NCBI RefSeq assembly: GCF_923079645.1 | Contig: NZ_CAKLPY010000001.1 | Coordinates: 930,001-994,000 of the forward strand | Length of the DNA: 64,000 nucleotides | Source of the DNA: Emticicia aquatica | Lineage (GTDB): Bacteria > Bacteroidota > Bacteroidia > Cytophagales > Spirosomataceae | Direction: 5' to 3' | Shown: positions 26,280 to 34,653 of the stretch, one piece after another | How positions within the stretch are numbered: position 1 is the stretch's first letter | Layout of the letters: each line of letters starts with the position of its first letter | Program-made: the position numbers and the translations under genes | The notes under the pieces: model-generated | What the model saw: the letters and a program-made list of their open reading frames with translations, nothing else | Database searches by the model: none | Told to the model about the DNA's origin: nothing

Positions 26280-28862
26280 ATGTTAGATAAAATTAAAAAT
26301 ATTTTGACAATTATTCAGCAAGTTTGGTCAAATATTAGTACCAAAGTGAACGCAGTATGGTGGTTGACTTTGGACAAAATATACCTTTTATTGTGTAAAA
26401 TATTTGGTGAAGAGAAAGTTGAAAAAGCTTTTGCTCTTTTTCACACAAAAAAGGATGAAACCAAAGCCTACCTTAAATCAAAATTTGATACCGAAGGAAA
26501 CTATTTTCCCGTTATTGAAAAGGTTTATAAATTTACTTTGAAAACTGTGCTTGTCGGATTGGTTTATTTGTTTTGTATTGAGACAAATTTTTTGTGGTTG
26601 TGTGGCAGAATGCCAAGTATTGAACAACTGACTAATCCTAAGATTTCTCAATCATCAACAATTTTTACGGCAGATGGAGTAGAAATTGGTAAGTTTTTCA
26701 CCGAAAATAGAAAAACAATTGACTCTGCCCAAATGTCACCGTGGCTTTTTAAAGCACTAATAGCAACTGAAGATAAACGTTTTTATGAGCATTCGGGTAT
26801 TGATTTGCAATCAATGGTTGGTGTGGCTGCTGGTATTTTTAAAGGTGGCGAACGTGGAGGTGGAAGTACCGTTTCGCAGCAATTAGCAAAAAATTTATAC
26901 AGTACGCGTAAAAGTGAAATGAGAGGACTTTTGTACTACATTCCGCTTGTAAAAACACTTGTTTATAAGACCAAGGAGTGGTTGACGGCTATCAGACTTG
27001 AAAGAAACTTCACAAAAGGAGAAATCCTAACTATGTATTTGAACACCGTAGATTATGGGAATAATGCTTACGGTATCCGAACAGCTTCACAGACGTATTT
27101 CAATAAAGAGCCAAAAATGTTAGCCGTTGAAGAAGCCGCAATTTTGGTGGGATTACAAAAAGGAACAACACTTTATAATCCAATTAGAAACCCCAAAAAT
27201 GCCCTAAAAAGACGAAATACTGTCTTGCAATTAATGGCTAAAAACGGCGATTTGAAACAAGAAGAAGCTGATAAACTTTGTAAGACCGAAATAAAATTGG
27301 AAGTAAATATTGAAGATGCATACGAAGGTCAAGGTAGTTATTTCAAAGTTGCATTGTCGAGATTTGTTGAAAATTGGGCTAAAAAGAATGAAATAGACAT
27401 TGATTTATACCGTGATGGATTAAAAATTTATACGACAATTGATTCGAGAATGCAAACGCATGCCGAAAATGCTGTTTCGAGCCACATGAAACGTTTACAA
27501 AAGATTTTTGACCAAGAATGGAAAGGGAAAAATCCGTGGACGTATGAAAATGGACAAGAAATTCCAGGATTTATTGATACTGTCGCTAAACGAACACCGA
27601 TTTATAAACGACTCGTAAAAAAATATAAAAACCAACCTGATTCGGTACATTATTATATGTACGAAAAAAAGAAAAATATAAAAGTATTTACTTGGGAAGG
27701 AGAAAAAGAAATGTTGTTGAGTCCTGTCGATTCAATTATTCATTATAAGCGTTTTTTGCAAACTGGAATGATGGCAATGGACCCATTCAATGGTTTTATA
27801 AAAGCATGGGTTGGTGGAATTGACTACGATTATTTTAAATATGACCACGTAAAACAAGGTCGTCGTCAGCCAGGTTCAACTTTTAAACCAATTCTTTATA
27901 CTGCCGCGATTGATGGGCCATTAAACTTATCACCTTGTGATAAACGAACAGATGAACCTTTCAAAAAAGAATGGCAAGAAAATGGCGTAACGAAAACATG
28001 GGAACCTAAAAATGCTGATGGCGTGTTTACACATGCGAGTATGACGTTACGAAGAGCGATTGCACGCTCTGTTAACTCAGTAGCCGCTCAACTTTCGGAT
28101 GAGGTAGGTCCACGTACCATTATCAACTATGCTCAAAAAATGGGTATTACCTCACCGCTAGAACCAGTATTATCACTTGGAATTGGTACTTCCGATGTAT
28201 CGCTTTATGAAATGGTAGCTGCTTATGGAATATTCGTAAATCAAGGAGAATATACAGAACCGATGCTGGTTTTTAAGATAGAAGACTCTAAAGGAAAAGT
28301 TTTGTTTGAATTTGAAACAAAAAAACGAGAAGCAATAAAGCCAGAATCTGCATTTTTGATGCAATATATGCTTAGAGGAGGTGTTGAAGAACCTGGTGGA
28401 ACTTCACAAGGTTTGTTTGAATATTGTAGTGCTTTATTTGGAAATGGCGGACAAGCAGCAGGAAAAACAGGAACAACTTCTAATTATTCTGATTCATGGT
28501 ACATGGGCTTTACCAAAGACTTAGTGTGTGGTGTTTGGGTTGGGGGAGATGACCGAAGTATTCATTTCCGTTCTCGAATGGGCGAAGGCTCAAGGTCGGC
28601 ATTACCAATTTTCGGAAAATTTATGCAAAGTGTTTATACCGACTCAAAATTAGGGTATAGTCCAGGAGCGTTTCCAAAACCAAATATTACAATTACAAAA
28701 GATTATCAAGGTTGTGTTTCAACAGGTGGTATTGAAGCTGTTTCAGATTCAACTGCTCAAGAATCAGACTCAACAACAAATGGTGAAGCCGAAGAAAACC
28801 AACGATTGCCTTCAATTGAACCAATTAAACGAGATACAACAATTAGTAGAGATAATAAATAA
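26280..28862 (+). CDS. Class A penicillin-binding protein 1A
   Basis: An 860-residue bifunctional wall synthase. After a cytoplasmic head of ~85 residues and one membrane helix (~88-108) comes the GT51 glycosyltransferase (catalytic Glu164 in ATEDKRFYEH, then GGGSTVSQQLAKNL). The transpeptidase domain has Ser533-x2-Lys536 (STFK), SVN at 597-599 and KTGTT at 729-733. All catalytic motifs are intact. It polymerises and cross-links peptidoglycan in the periplasm. The long cytoplasmic head, unusual compared with E. coli, is common in Bacteroidota. Monocistronic, with its own promoter and terminator. Confidence 0.95.
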   Translation: MLDKIKNILTIIQQVWSNISTKVNAVWWLTLDKIYLLLCKIFGEEKVEKAFALFHTKKDETKAYLKSKFDTEGNYFPVIEKVYKFTLKTVLVGLVYLFCIETNFLWLCGRMPSIEQLTNPKISQSSTIFTADGVEIGKFFTENRKTIDSAQMSPWLFKALIATEDKRFYEHSGIDLQSMVGVAAGIFKGGERGGGSTVSQQLAKNLYSTRKSEMRGLLYYIPLVKTLVYKTKEWLTAIRLERNFTKGEILTMYLNTVDYGNNAYGIRTASQTYFNKEPKMLAVEEAAILVGLQKGTTLYNPIRNPKNALKRRNTVLQLMAKNGDLKQEEADKLCKTEIKLEVNIEDAYEGQGSYFKVALSRFVENWAKKNEIDIDLYRDGLKIYTTIDSRMQTHAENAVSSHMKRLQKIFDQEWKGKNPWTYENGQEIPGFIDTVAKRTPIYKRLVKKYKNQPDSVHYYMYEKKKNIKVFTWEGEKEMLLSPVDSIIHYKRFLQTGMMAMDPFNGFIKAWVGGIDYDYFKYDHVKQGRRQPGSTFKPILYTAAIDGPLNLSPCDKRTDEPFKKEWQENGVTKTWEPKNADGVFTHASMTLRRAIARSVNSVAAQLSDEVGPRTIINYAQKMGITSPLEPVLSLGIGTSDVSLYEMVAAYGIFVNQGEYTEPMLVFKIEDSKGKVLFEFETKKREAIKPESAFLMQYMLRGGVEEPGGTSQGLFEYCSALFGNGGQAAGKTGTTSNYSDSWYMGFTKDLVCGVWVGGDDRSIHFRSRMGEGSRSALPIFGKFMQSVYTDSKLGYSPGAFPKPNITITKDYQGCVSTGGIEAVSDSTAQESDSTTNGEAEENQRLPSIEPIKRDTTISRDNK

Positions 28863-28908
28863 CCATTAAATAAAATAATTTAAGAGTTATATTACTTCAT
28901 AATTTGAT

Positions 28909-28979
28909 AAGTGGCTTATTATTAGATAGTTATAGTTTATTCATAACTAGAATATTAATAATAAGCCATTTATTTTTTT
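28909..28979 (+). terminator. Large hairpin terminator after the PBP1A gene
   Basis: Outer arms 28909-28924 (AAGTGGCTTATTATTA) and 28956-28971 pair over 16 bases with one G-U, and an inner stem TAGTTAT/ATAACTA (28927-28933 and 28943-28949) stacks on it; a TATTTTTTT run follows. It starts about 47 bases after the stop codon. Confidence 0.75.
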
Positions 28980-29057
28980 GTTATATTACAACCTTTTCAT
29001 AGGATTTTGAGTCATTAGAAATAAATAACCATATTATTTTTAAACGACTTTCTTATT

Positions 29058-29408
29058 ATGAAATTAACTTTACCCATCCGCACCTCATCAATTAGATTAA
29101 CTGGTAAGAAGAAAGTAAATCCTGCACAGGTAATTTTTCTGAAGGCAGACATCAACTACACAGAGGTTTTTTTACAAGGAGGCGAAACACTTATCGTTTC
29201 CAAAACTTTAAAAGAACTTGAAAAACGCTTTATTCCGTTTGATTTTTTTAGAACCCACAAATCTTTCATGGTAAATCTAAACCACGTAACTGGCTATCAA
29301 ATTCACGAAGGATTATTGGTCAAACTAGAAGAACAATATCTAGTTAACCTTTCAAGAAGAAGGAAAGAAGACTTTTTGAAGTCTTTCCATAATTTCCCTA
29401 AAAATTAA
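29058..29408 (+). CDS. Stand-alone LytTR DNA-binding protein
   Basis: A 116-residue protein consisting almost only of a LytTR domain (~20-113): IFLKADINYTEVFL, SKTLKELEKRF, FFRTHKSFMVNL and the closing LVNLSRRRKEDFLK. No receiver domain precedes it, so it is not a conventional response regulator; single-domain LytTR proteins may be controlled by their own level, by a partner membrane protein or by redox. No partner is adjacent. It is convergent with the next gene, 5 bases between stops. Confidence 0.85.
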   Translation: MKLTLPIRTSSIRLTGKKKVNPAQVIFLKADINYTEVFLQGGETLIVSKTLKELEKRFIPFDFFRTHKSFMVNLNHVTGYQIHEGLLVKLEEQYLVNLSRRRKEDFLKSFHNFPKN

Positions 29409-29413
29409 TTTTT

Positions 29414-29845
29414 TTAACTGGTATGGTCTGAAACAATGAGCCATTTACCAGCAATTTTCTTTATTACTAAAGTAAAATAACCACCAATATCGCCTTTTTC
29501 TGGGCGAGTCAAATGCCATTTGCCTAAAATCCAACAAGTGGTTTTTGACTGAAAATCGGTTTTTAAAATATCAAATTTTAGCGTACCCATTGTTGCACGG
29601 TCTGGATAGCTCTTATAGTATCTATCTAAAGTTGCTTTCCAGCCGTAAACAACACCGTTTTTACCGATAAACATCAATGAATCGGACTTCCAGTAATCTT
29701 CCATAAAAGCGTCAATGTTTCCCGAGTTCCAATTTGTATTTTGCCGAGATAATACTTCTAAAACAGCTTCTTTGTCGGTCATTTTTTGAGCCTTGCTGAC
29801 GAAGCCAAGTGTCAGAAAGAAAACAATAAGTAGATTTTTTTTCAT
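29414..29845 (-). CDS. Secreted SnoaL/DUF4440-like (NTF2-fold) protein
   Basis: The frame opens at 29950, but that start would run into the divergent kinase gene; the ATG at 29845 begins a signal peptide (MKKNLLIVFFLTLGFVSKA), giving 143 residues. The mature part resembles the NTF2-like DUF4440 family: AVLEVLSRQNTNWNSGNIDAFMEDYW, then a four-strand curved sheet ending in KKIAGKWLIVSDHTS. Such proteins bind small molecules or are enzymes of unknown reaction. Exported, function unknown. Confidence 0.75.
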   Translation of the reverse strand: MKKNLLIVFFLTLGFVSKAQKMTDKEAVLEVLSRQNTNWNSGNIDAFMEDYWKSDSLMFIGKNGVVYGWKATLDRYYKSYPDRATMGTLKFDILKTDFQSKTTCWILGKWHLTRPEKGDIGGYFTLVIKKIAGKWLIVSDHTS

Positions 29846-29898
29846 TGATGAAAAGTAATTAAATGTTGGAAATGCTATAAATTCTTTTAAATCGGATT

Positions 29899-29906
29899 TA
29901 TCTTTG
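29899..29906 (+). promoter_or_regulatory. -7 element before the lipid kinase gene
   Basis: TATCTTTG is a perfect TAnnTTTG. No TTTG is found at the right distance upstream, so only the -7 half is supported. Transcription would start near 29912, about 22 bases before the GTG start. Confidence 0.4.
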
Positions 29907-29934
29907 CACGAAAGCATAAATCTATTAAATTTTC

Positions 29935-30804
29935 GTGAATAAACAAGCAATTTGGTTTATTGTAAATCCTATTTCTGGAAGTAAAAATAAGTCTAAAAAT
30001 ATCGTTCAACTAATTGATAATCAATTAGATAAAGATAAATATTTGCCAGAAATTTATTATACAAAATACGCTGGACATGCAACCGAGATAGCTGCTGAGG
30101 CTGTTAAAAAGAATATCCCGATTGTTGTTGCCATTGGTGGCGATGGTACTGTAAACGAAATAGGAAAAGCTTTGATTAATACAAAAACTGCTTTGGGAAT
30201 TATTCCAACAGGTTCGGGTAATGGTTTAGCTAGAGAATTGGAAATTCCGATGAAACCTACCAAAGCTATTGAATCCTTAAATACGCCATTAAATAAACAA
30301 ATTGATGTTTGTTTCATGAATGAAGTGCCGTTTTTTTGTACAGCTGGAATTGGCTTTGATGCCCATTGTGCGGAAATTTTTTCCAAAAAGAAAGGACGTG
30401 GTTTAATGAATTATATAAAGGTTGGATTTACCGAATTTTGGAAATTTAAACCATTAAAATGTGTTTTTGGTGGCAATAACTATGATATTTTTAGTATTAC
30501 TTTTGGTAATGCCAGCCAATTTGGAAATAATGCTTACATCACTCCAACAGCAATCATTGACGATGGACTAATTGATTGTACGATTATCAATCCGCCATCA
30601 GCTTTGCAGGCGATTCAGATGATTGCTCAATTATTTAATGGAAATATTCATTCTTCAAATCTTTCCGAAAATTATCGAGGAACAAAATTTATCGTTAAAA
30701 ATGAACAAAATTTCTTGATACATTATGACGGTGAACCATTACAAACTACAGCTAATGAGCTGATAATCAGTATTTCAGAGAAAAGCTTAAGAGTAATTAT
30801 ATGA
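29935..30804 (+). CDS. YegS/DgkB-type lipid kinase
   Basis: A 289-residue diacylglycerol-kinase-catalytic-domain protein: WFIVNPISGS at the start, GGDGT (68-72) for nucleotide binding, and GSGNGLAR (93-100). Known enzymes phosphorylate diacylglycerol, sphingosine-like lipids or phosphatidylglycerol using ATP at the membrane surface. The start is GTG, since no in-frame ATG lies near. Its stop overlaps the start of the next gene by 4 bases (ATGA). Confidence 0.9.
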   Translation: MNKQAIWFIVNPISGSKNKSKNIVQLIDNQLDKDKYLPEIYYTKYAGHATEIAAEAVKKNIPIVVAIGGDGTVNEIGKALINTKTALGIIPTGSGNGLARELEIPMKPTKAIESLNTPLNKQIDVCFMNEVPFFCTAGIGFDAHCAEIFSKKKGRGLMNYIKVGFTEFWKFKPLKCVFGGNNYDIFSITFGNASQFGNNAYITPTAIIDDGLIDCTIINPPSALQAIQMIAQLFNGNIHSSNLSENYRGTKFIVKNEQNFLIHYDGEPLQTTANELIISISEKSLRVII

Positions 30805-31139
30805 AAAATAAAAAACTTCGTGAAGGTGTAGTTTATTCAACTAATCCCGATTTTGAATTTAATTTTGGTCAAGATGAAGAGGTTGAAACACTACCATCGC
30901 AACAGCAAAATCTTAAGATTTGGTTGGATAGAAAAGGTGGAAATAAAATTGTTAGTAGGGTAGATGGCTTTGTTGGAAAAGACGAAGATTTACAAATTTT
31001 AAGAAAAAAGCTGCAAAATCTTTGCGGTAGTGGAGGAACAGCAAAAGAAGGTGAAATTTTACTTCAAGGCGACCATCGAGACAAAATTTTAGGATTTTTA
31101 TTGAAAGAGGGTTTCAAAGCAAAAAAAGCAGGAGGATGA
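30801..31139 (+). CDS. SUI1/eIF1-like translation factor (YciH family)
   Basis: A 112-residue protein whose last ~75 residues are a SUI1 domain: LKIWLDRKGGNKIVSRVDGF, LQILRKKLQNLCGSGGTAKEGEILLQGDHRDKI split over two strands and helices, in the order found in eIF1 and E. coli YciH. It probably binds the 30S subunit near the P site and affects start-site fidelity. Coupled to the lipid kinase gene by a 4-base overlap, an unexpected pairing with no known functional link. Confidence 0.9.
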   Translation: MKNKKLREGVVYSTNPDFEFNFGQDEEVETLPSQQQNLKIWLDRKGGNKIVSRVDGFVGKDEDLQILRKKLQNLCGSGGTAKEGEILLQGDHRDKILGFLLKEGFKAKKAGG

Positions 31140-31207
31140 TTTTTTGTATAGGAAAACATACATTTTTCAGCAATCCAACTTTTATATTTTAATAAGTAAA
31201 ATTTAGT

Positions 31208-31861
31208 ATGCAAGAGCATCAAATAAAAGTCGAAAGAACCACAAGATATTATACTTTAGGTGAACTGAATGAAAATACCAAAACGATTTGGTTTGTTGTG
31301 CATGGTTATGGACAACTTTCACAGTTTTTTATCAAGAAATTTGTGCAAATTGTTGATAATGAGACTTTTATCGTTGCCCCAGAAGCTGTTTCAAGATTTT
31401 ATTTAGATGAAAAATTTAGTCGAGTTGGTGCATCTTGGATGACACGTGAATTGCGTCAGTCGGAAATTGATGAAAATAATGACTATTTGAATTCGCTTTA
31501 CAGCAGTTTATTAACTAACTATGATTTATCAAAGGTTGAAATCAATATTTTAGGTTTTTCACAGGGTTGTGCCACCGTTTGCCGTTGGATTGATAGTGGT
31601 AAAGTCAAATGTAATCGATTATTATTATGGGCTGGTTTTTTTAGCAATGGTATCAGAGAAGTAATTGCCCCCCAAAAGCTCAAAAATATTGATACATATT
31701 ATGTTTATGGCGATAAAGATGAGTTTTTGGTGGCTTATCCTGAAGTTTCAGAGAAGTTTAGAGCAGGAATGATGGAAGAAATTGACCTCAAAATTGTTTC
31801 TTTTGATGGAAAACATACCGTTGATGAGAAAACACTAAAAGAAATAATTGCCACATTTTAA
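31208..31861 (+). CDS. Alpha/beta hydrolase (phospholipase/carboxylesterase-like)
   Basis: A 217-residue hydrolase with the oxyanion motif VVHGYG, nucleophile elbow GFSQG (Ser118), Asp171 in YGDKDEF and His203 in DGKHTV, a complete catalytic triad in the order of the YpfH/carboxylesterase family. Soluble and cytosolic, acting on small esters or acyl groups; the natural substrate is unknown. It overlaps the convergent MOSC gene by 4 bases at the stops. Confidence 0.88.
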   Translation: MQEHQIKVERTTRYYTLGELNENTKTIWFVVHGYGQLSQFFIKKFVQIVDNETFIVAPEAVSRFYLDEKFSRVGASWMTRELRQSEIDENNDYLNSLYSSLLTNYDLSKVEINILGFSQGCATVCRWIDSGKVKCNRLLLWAGFFSNGIREVIAPQKLKNIDTYYVYGDKDEFLVAYPEVSEKFRAGMMEEIDLKIVSFDGKHTVDEKTLKEIIATF

Positions 31862-32337
31862 GCCAATTTTACGGAATCACCTATTTGGATTTTTCCACCT
31901 TTAATAACCATACAAGTGATACCTCCGTGGCCTCGCATGGCATTATAGCCGCCAATCCCTAGATTTTGTTCCATTCGACTACATGGATGACAATAACCCG
32001 TCATTTTCAAGGTAACTTCTCCAATAGAAAATTCTAAATCATTCAATGCTAATAAATTAATGCCAGAGACGACAATGTTTCTTCGCAAAAGAATTGGGTC
32101 GATTTTGTCTTTTTGAAGTAATTTACTCACAGCCTCAATATGCTCGGATTGAATAAGGGTTACTTGACGTTTACGATTTTTTCCATTGTAGCGGTCGCCT
32201 ACAATTCCATCTTCTTCGGTTAATGTAATTTCATCGGTAACGTTAATTTTTCCTCGAGAACTTGGTCCAGGGCGGTAACTTATCCATTCTACTTTACCTT
32301 GATGAGCAAAAGTTTGCATTAATTCTTTTAATTCCAT
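31858..32337 (-). CDS. MOSC domain protein
   Basis: A 159-residue single MOSC domain with GDRYNGKNRKRQVTLI near the start, RRNIVVSGINL in the middle, and CHPCSRMEQNLGIGGYNAMRG. MOSC domains bind sulfurated molybdenum cofactor and use conserved Cys for sulfur transfer or N-reduction. Here it stands apart from the nitrate reductase 14 kb away, which uses a different cofactor form (bis-MGD), so no direct link is claimed. It lies 8 bases downstream of nth on the same strand. Confidence 0.85.
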   Translation of the reverse strand: MELKELMQTFAHQGKVEWISYRPGPSSRGKINVTDEITLTEEDGIVGDRYNGKNRKRQVTLIQSEHIEAVSKLLQKDKIDPILLRRNIVVSGINLLALNDLEFSIGEVTLKMTGYCHPCSRMEQNLGIGGYNAMRGHGGITCMVIKGGKIQIGDSVKLA

Positions 32338-32345
32338 GAATTTTA

Positions 32346-33005
32346 TTATAAGTGAGGCGTGTCAAATTTTTGTTTTTCAAAAGCTAGACAAAATGATTTT
32401 AGTTTACATTCATCACATTTTGGGGTTCGTGCAACGCAAACGTAACGTCCGTGTAGAATAAGCCAGTGATGAGCAACCGCAATCTTGTCTTTAGGAATAA
32501 ATTTAATTAGCTCTTTTTCAACTAAAAGAGGTGTTTTAGCCGTTTTTGGAACTAATCCCAGGCGATGCGAAGTACGAAAAACGTGTGTATCAACCGCCAT
32601 GGCTGGCTGATTAAATATGACTGAAACGATAACATTTGCAGTTTTTCGACCAACACCAGGCATTTTTTGCAAATCTTCAATTGTATTTGGTACTTCCGAA
32701 TTAAAATCATTCACCAAAATACGAGCCATTCCGACCAAGTGTTTGGCTTTATTATTTGGATAACTCACACTTCTGATATACTCAAAAACTTCGTCAGCAG
32801 TGGCATTTGCTAAACTTTCAGGTGTTGGAAAACGAGGAAATAGTTTTTGTGTAACAATATTTACTCGTTTATCTGTACATTGGGCTGAAAGAATAACTGC
32901 AACCAACAGTTCATAAGGATTGGTATAAACTAACTCAGTTTCAGCTTCTGGATAATTTTCGCTAAAATATTCTACTAAGGCTTTATAGCGGTCTTTTTTT
33001 TGCAT
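32346..33005 (-). CDS. nth: Endonuclease III
   Basis: A 219-residue DNA glycosylase/AP lyase for oxidised pyrimidines. The helix-hairpin-helix MPGVGRKTA holds catalytic Lys121, Asp139 follows in VDTHVFR, and the [4Fe-4S] loop is Cys190-x6-Cys197-x2-Cys200-x5-Cys206. All are intact, and the length is standard. It is 6 bases from the VWA gene stop and 8 from the MOSC gene start, forming a three-gene minus-strand cluster. Confidence 0.96.
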   Translation of the reverse strand: MQKKDRYKALVEYFSENYPEAETELVYTNPYELLVAVILSAQCTDKRVNIVTQKLFPRFPTPESLANATADEVFEYIRSVSYPNNKAKHLVGMARILVNDFNSEVPNTIEDLQKMPGVGRKTANVIVSVIFNQPAMAVDTHVFRTSHRLGLVPKTAKTPLLVEKELIKFIPKDKIAVAHHWLILHGRYVCVARTPKCDECKLKSFCLAFEKQKFDTPHL

Positions 33006-33011
33006 TTTATT

Positions 33012-34112
33012 TTACTTAACATTTTTTCTGCGATTGCGTTGAAAGTCTTCCAAAACGAAACCTCCCAAACCGTTCAATCCACTGTAATAAGCTCTACCAT
33101 TATTTACTTGGGTGAATTGCTGCACAAATTGCTTTAAATACGAATCTGTTGCAATCATAAAGGTAGTTATCGGAATTTCTAATCGGCGGGCTTGTGCTGC
33201 AATTGTGAGCGTTTTATTGACAATTTTTCGGTCAAGTCCAAAGCTATTTTTATAGTAATTGATTCCTTCTTTCAAGCACGTTGGCTTTCCATCTGTAATC
33301 ATAAAAATTTGCTTATTTTTGGTTTTTCTTCTACGTAATAAATCCATTGCTAACTCCAAACCTGCCACGGTGTTGGTATGATATGGACCAACCTCTAAAT
33401 ATGGAATGTCTTTTAACTGAATTTGCCACGCATCATTACCAAAAACCAAAATATCGAGTGTGTCTTTTGGGTACTTAGTCCGAATCAATTCGGCCAAAGC
33501 TAATGCTACTTTTTTGGCTGGTGTAATTCTATCTTCTCCGTAAAGAATCATTGAGTGTGAAATATCAATCATTAAAACGGTTGAAGTTTGGATTTTCGAT
33601 TCTCGGTCAACTACTTCCAAATCGCTTTCTAAAAGCATAAAGTCATCAATTCCACCATTTATTTGGGCATTTTTTAATGATTCCGTCATAGATATTTGGT
33701 CAAGCGTATCTCCAAATTGAAAAGCACGAATATCACTGCTAAGTTCGTCGCCCGTTCCTGTATAAGGTGTGTGATGACTGCCACTTGATTTGGTTCTTTT
33801 GAGTTTTCCAAAGATTTCATCGAGCGATTGTTTCCTGATGCTTTGCTCACTTTTGGCAGTCATTTTGAATTCGCCTTCTTGATTTTCTTCGGTTATATAG
33901 CCTTTTTTCTTTAAATCATCAATAAAATTCGCCATTCCATACGCATCATTGGTGAGTTGGTATTGGCGGTCGAGATCGCTCATGTAAGCGAGAGCTTGAC
34001 TCACATCACCTGCTGTGATGAGTAACAATTGTTGAAAAATATTAAGTAATTGCTCAAATTTATTTTCACCCTTCATTTCGGGTTTGAACGCTGAAAATCG
34101 GAAACCTTTCAT
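33012..34112 (-). CDS. VWA domain protein (CoxE/YehP-like)
   Basis: A 366-residue soluble protein. Residues 1-150 are helical and charged; from ~176 a von Willebrand A domain follows with the MIDAS motif DISHS (Asp183, Ser185, Ser187), a Thr in DTLDILVF/TNTVAG region and TDGKPT with the distal Asp. Such proteins usually pair with a MoxR-type AAA+ ATPase for metal-dependent assembly of other proteins, but none is adjacent. First gene of the cluster with nth and the MOSC gene. Confidence 0.82.
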   Translation of the reverse strand: MKGFRFSAFKPEMKGENKFEQLLNIFQQLLLITAGDVSQALAYMSDLDRQYQLTNDAYGMANFIDDLKKKGYITEENQEGEFKMTAKSEQSIRKQSLDEIFGKLKRTKSSGSHHTPYTGTGDELSSDIRAFQFGDTLDQISMTESLKNAQINGGIDDFMLLESDLEVVDRESKIQTSTVLMIDISHSMILYGEDRITPAKKVALALAELIRTKYPKDTLDILVFGNDAWQIQLKDIPYLEVGPYHTNTVAGLELAMDLLRRRKTKNKQIFMITDGKPTCLKEGINYYKNSFGLDRKIVNKTLTIAAQARRLEIPITTFMIATDSYLKQFVQQFTQVNNGRAYYSGLNGLGGFVLEDFQRNRRKNVK

Positions 34113-34203
34113 ATAATTTTCTGAATGAATAAACGAGTGAATAAAGCTGCTTTTTTGATAACGATATTTGATGCTTTAAAGTTTTCAAAAAAAGTCAAAC
34201 ATA

Positions 34204-34235
34204 AAAAAAGACTCTTTGAATTACAAAGAGTCTTT
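34204..34235 (-). terminator. Terminator of the nirBD operon
   Basis: Perfect 12-base arms AAAGACTCTTTG (34207-34218) and CAAAGAGTCTTT (34224-34235), followed on the minus strand by TTTTTTT. It starts 24 bases after the nirD stop codon. Confidence 0.9.
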
Positions 34236-34258
34236 CCGAATATTTTTATTGATAATTG

Positions 34259-34603
34259 TTAAATGCTTATAAATACCATTTCATCTTCAATTTTTATTGG
34301 GTAAGTCTTGATTTCATAATCGTCTCCGCTGAGGCATTTGCCATTTTCGAGCGAGAAAGTTTTTTTATGAAATGGACAAGCTACTTTTGGTTCATCACCC
34401 GAAGAGCCAATCATTCCTCTCGAAAGCACCATTTGCTGTTTGTGCGGACAAAGATTTTGAGTTGCAAACCATTCGCCTCTGCGAGTAAAATTGAAAATAG
34501 CGATTTGCTGGTCATTTATTAGGACACATGCTCCGCCATTTTCGGGTATTTGCGTGGTAGAACACGCCAAAATCCATGTTTCGGTTGTAGTTTGTATTGT
34601 CAT
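34259..34603 (-). CDS. nirD: Nitrite reductase (NADH) small subunit, Rieske type
   Basis: A 114-residue Rieske-fold protein with both cluster-binding boxes: Cys52-Pro-His54 and Cys76-x2-His79 (CPH and CPFH). E. coli NirD has lost these ligands, so this copy probably carries a real [2Fe-2S] centre and could add an electron-transfer step. It partners NirB in reducing nitrite to ammonium in the cytoplasm. It is 50 bases after nirB; a hairpin with loop TGGGGG ends 4 bases before its start codon and could control translation. Confidence 0.93.
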   Translation of the reverse strand: MTIQTTTETWILACSTTQIPENGGACVLINDQQIAIFNFTRRGEWFATQNLCPHKQQMVLSRGMIGSSGDEPKVACPFHKKTFSLENGKCLSGDDYEIKTYPIKIEDEMVFISI

Positions 34604-34607
34604 AATG

Positions 34608-34625
34608 TCTCTTCCCCCAAAGAGA
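34608..34625 (-). promoter_or_regulatory. UGGGGG-hexaloop hairpin at the nirD start
   Basis: On the minus strand TCTCTT-TGGGGG-AAGAGA forms a perfect 6-bp stem with a six-base loop. It lies in the nirB-nirD spacer and ends only 4 bases before the nirD ATG, covering the ribosome-binding region. The loop is identical to those in the nrt leader near 41.1-41.3 kb. Confidence 0.6.
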
Positions 34626-34653
34626 ATATTTATTAAATTTGCTATTTATTTAG

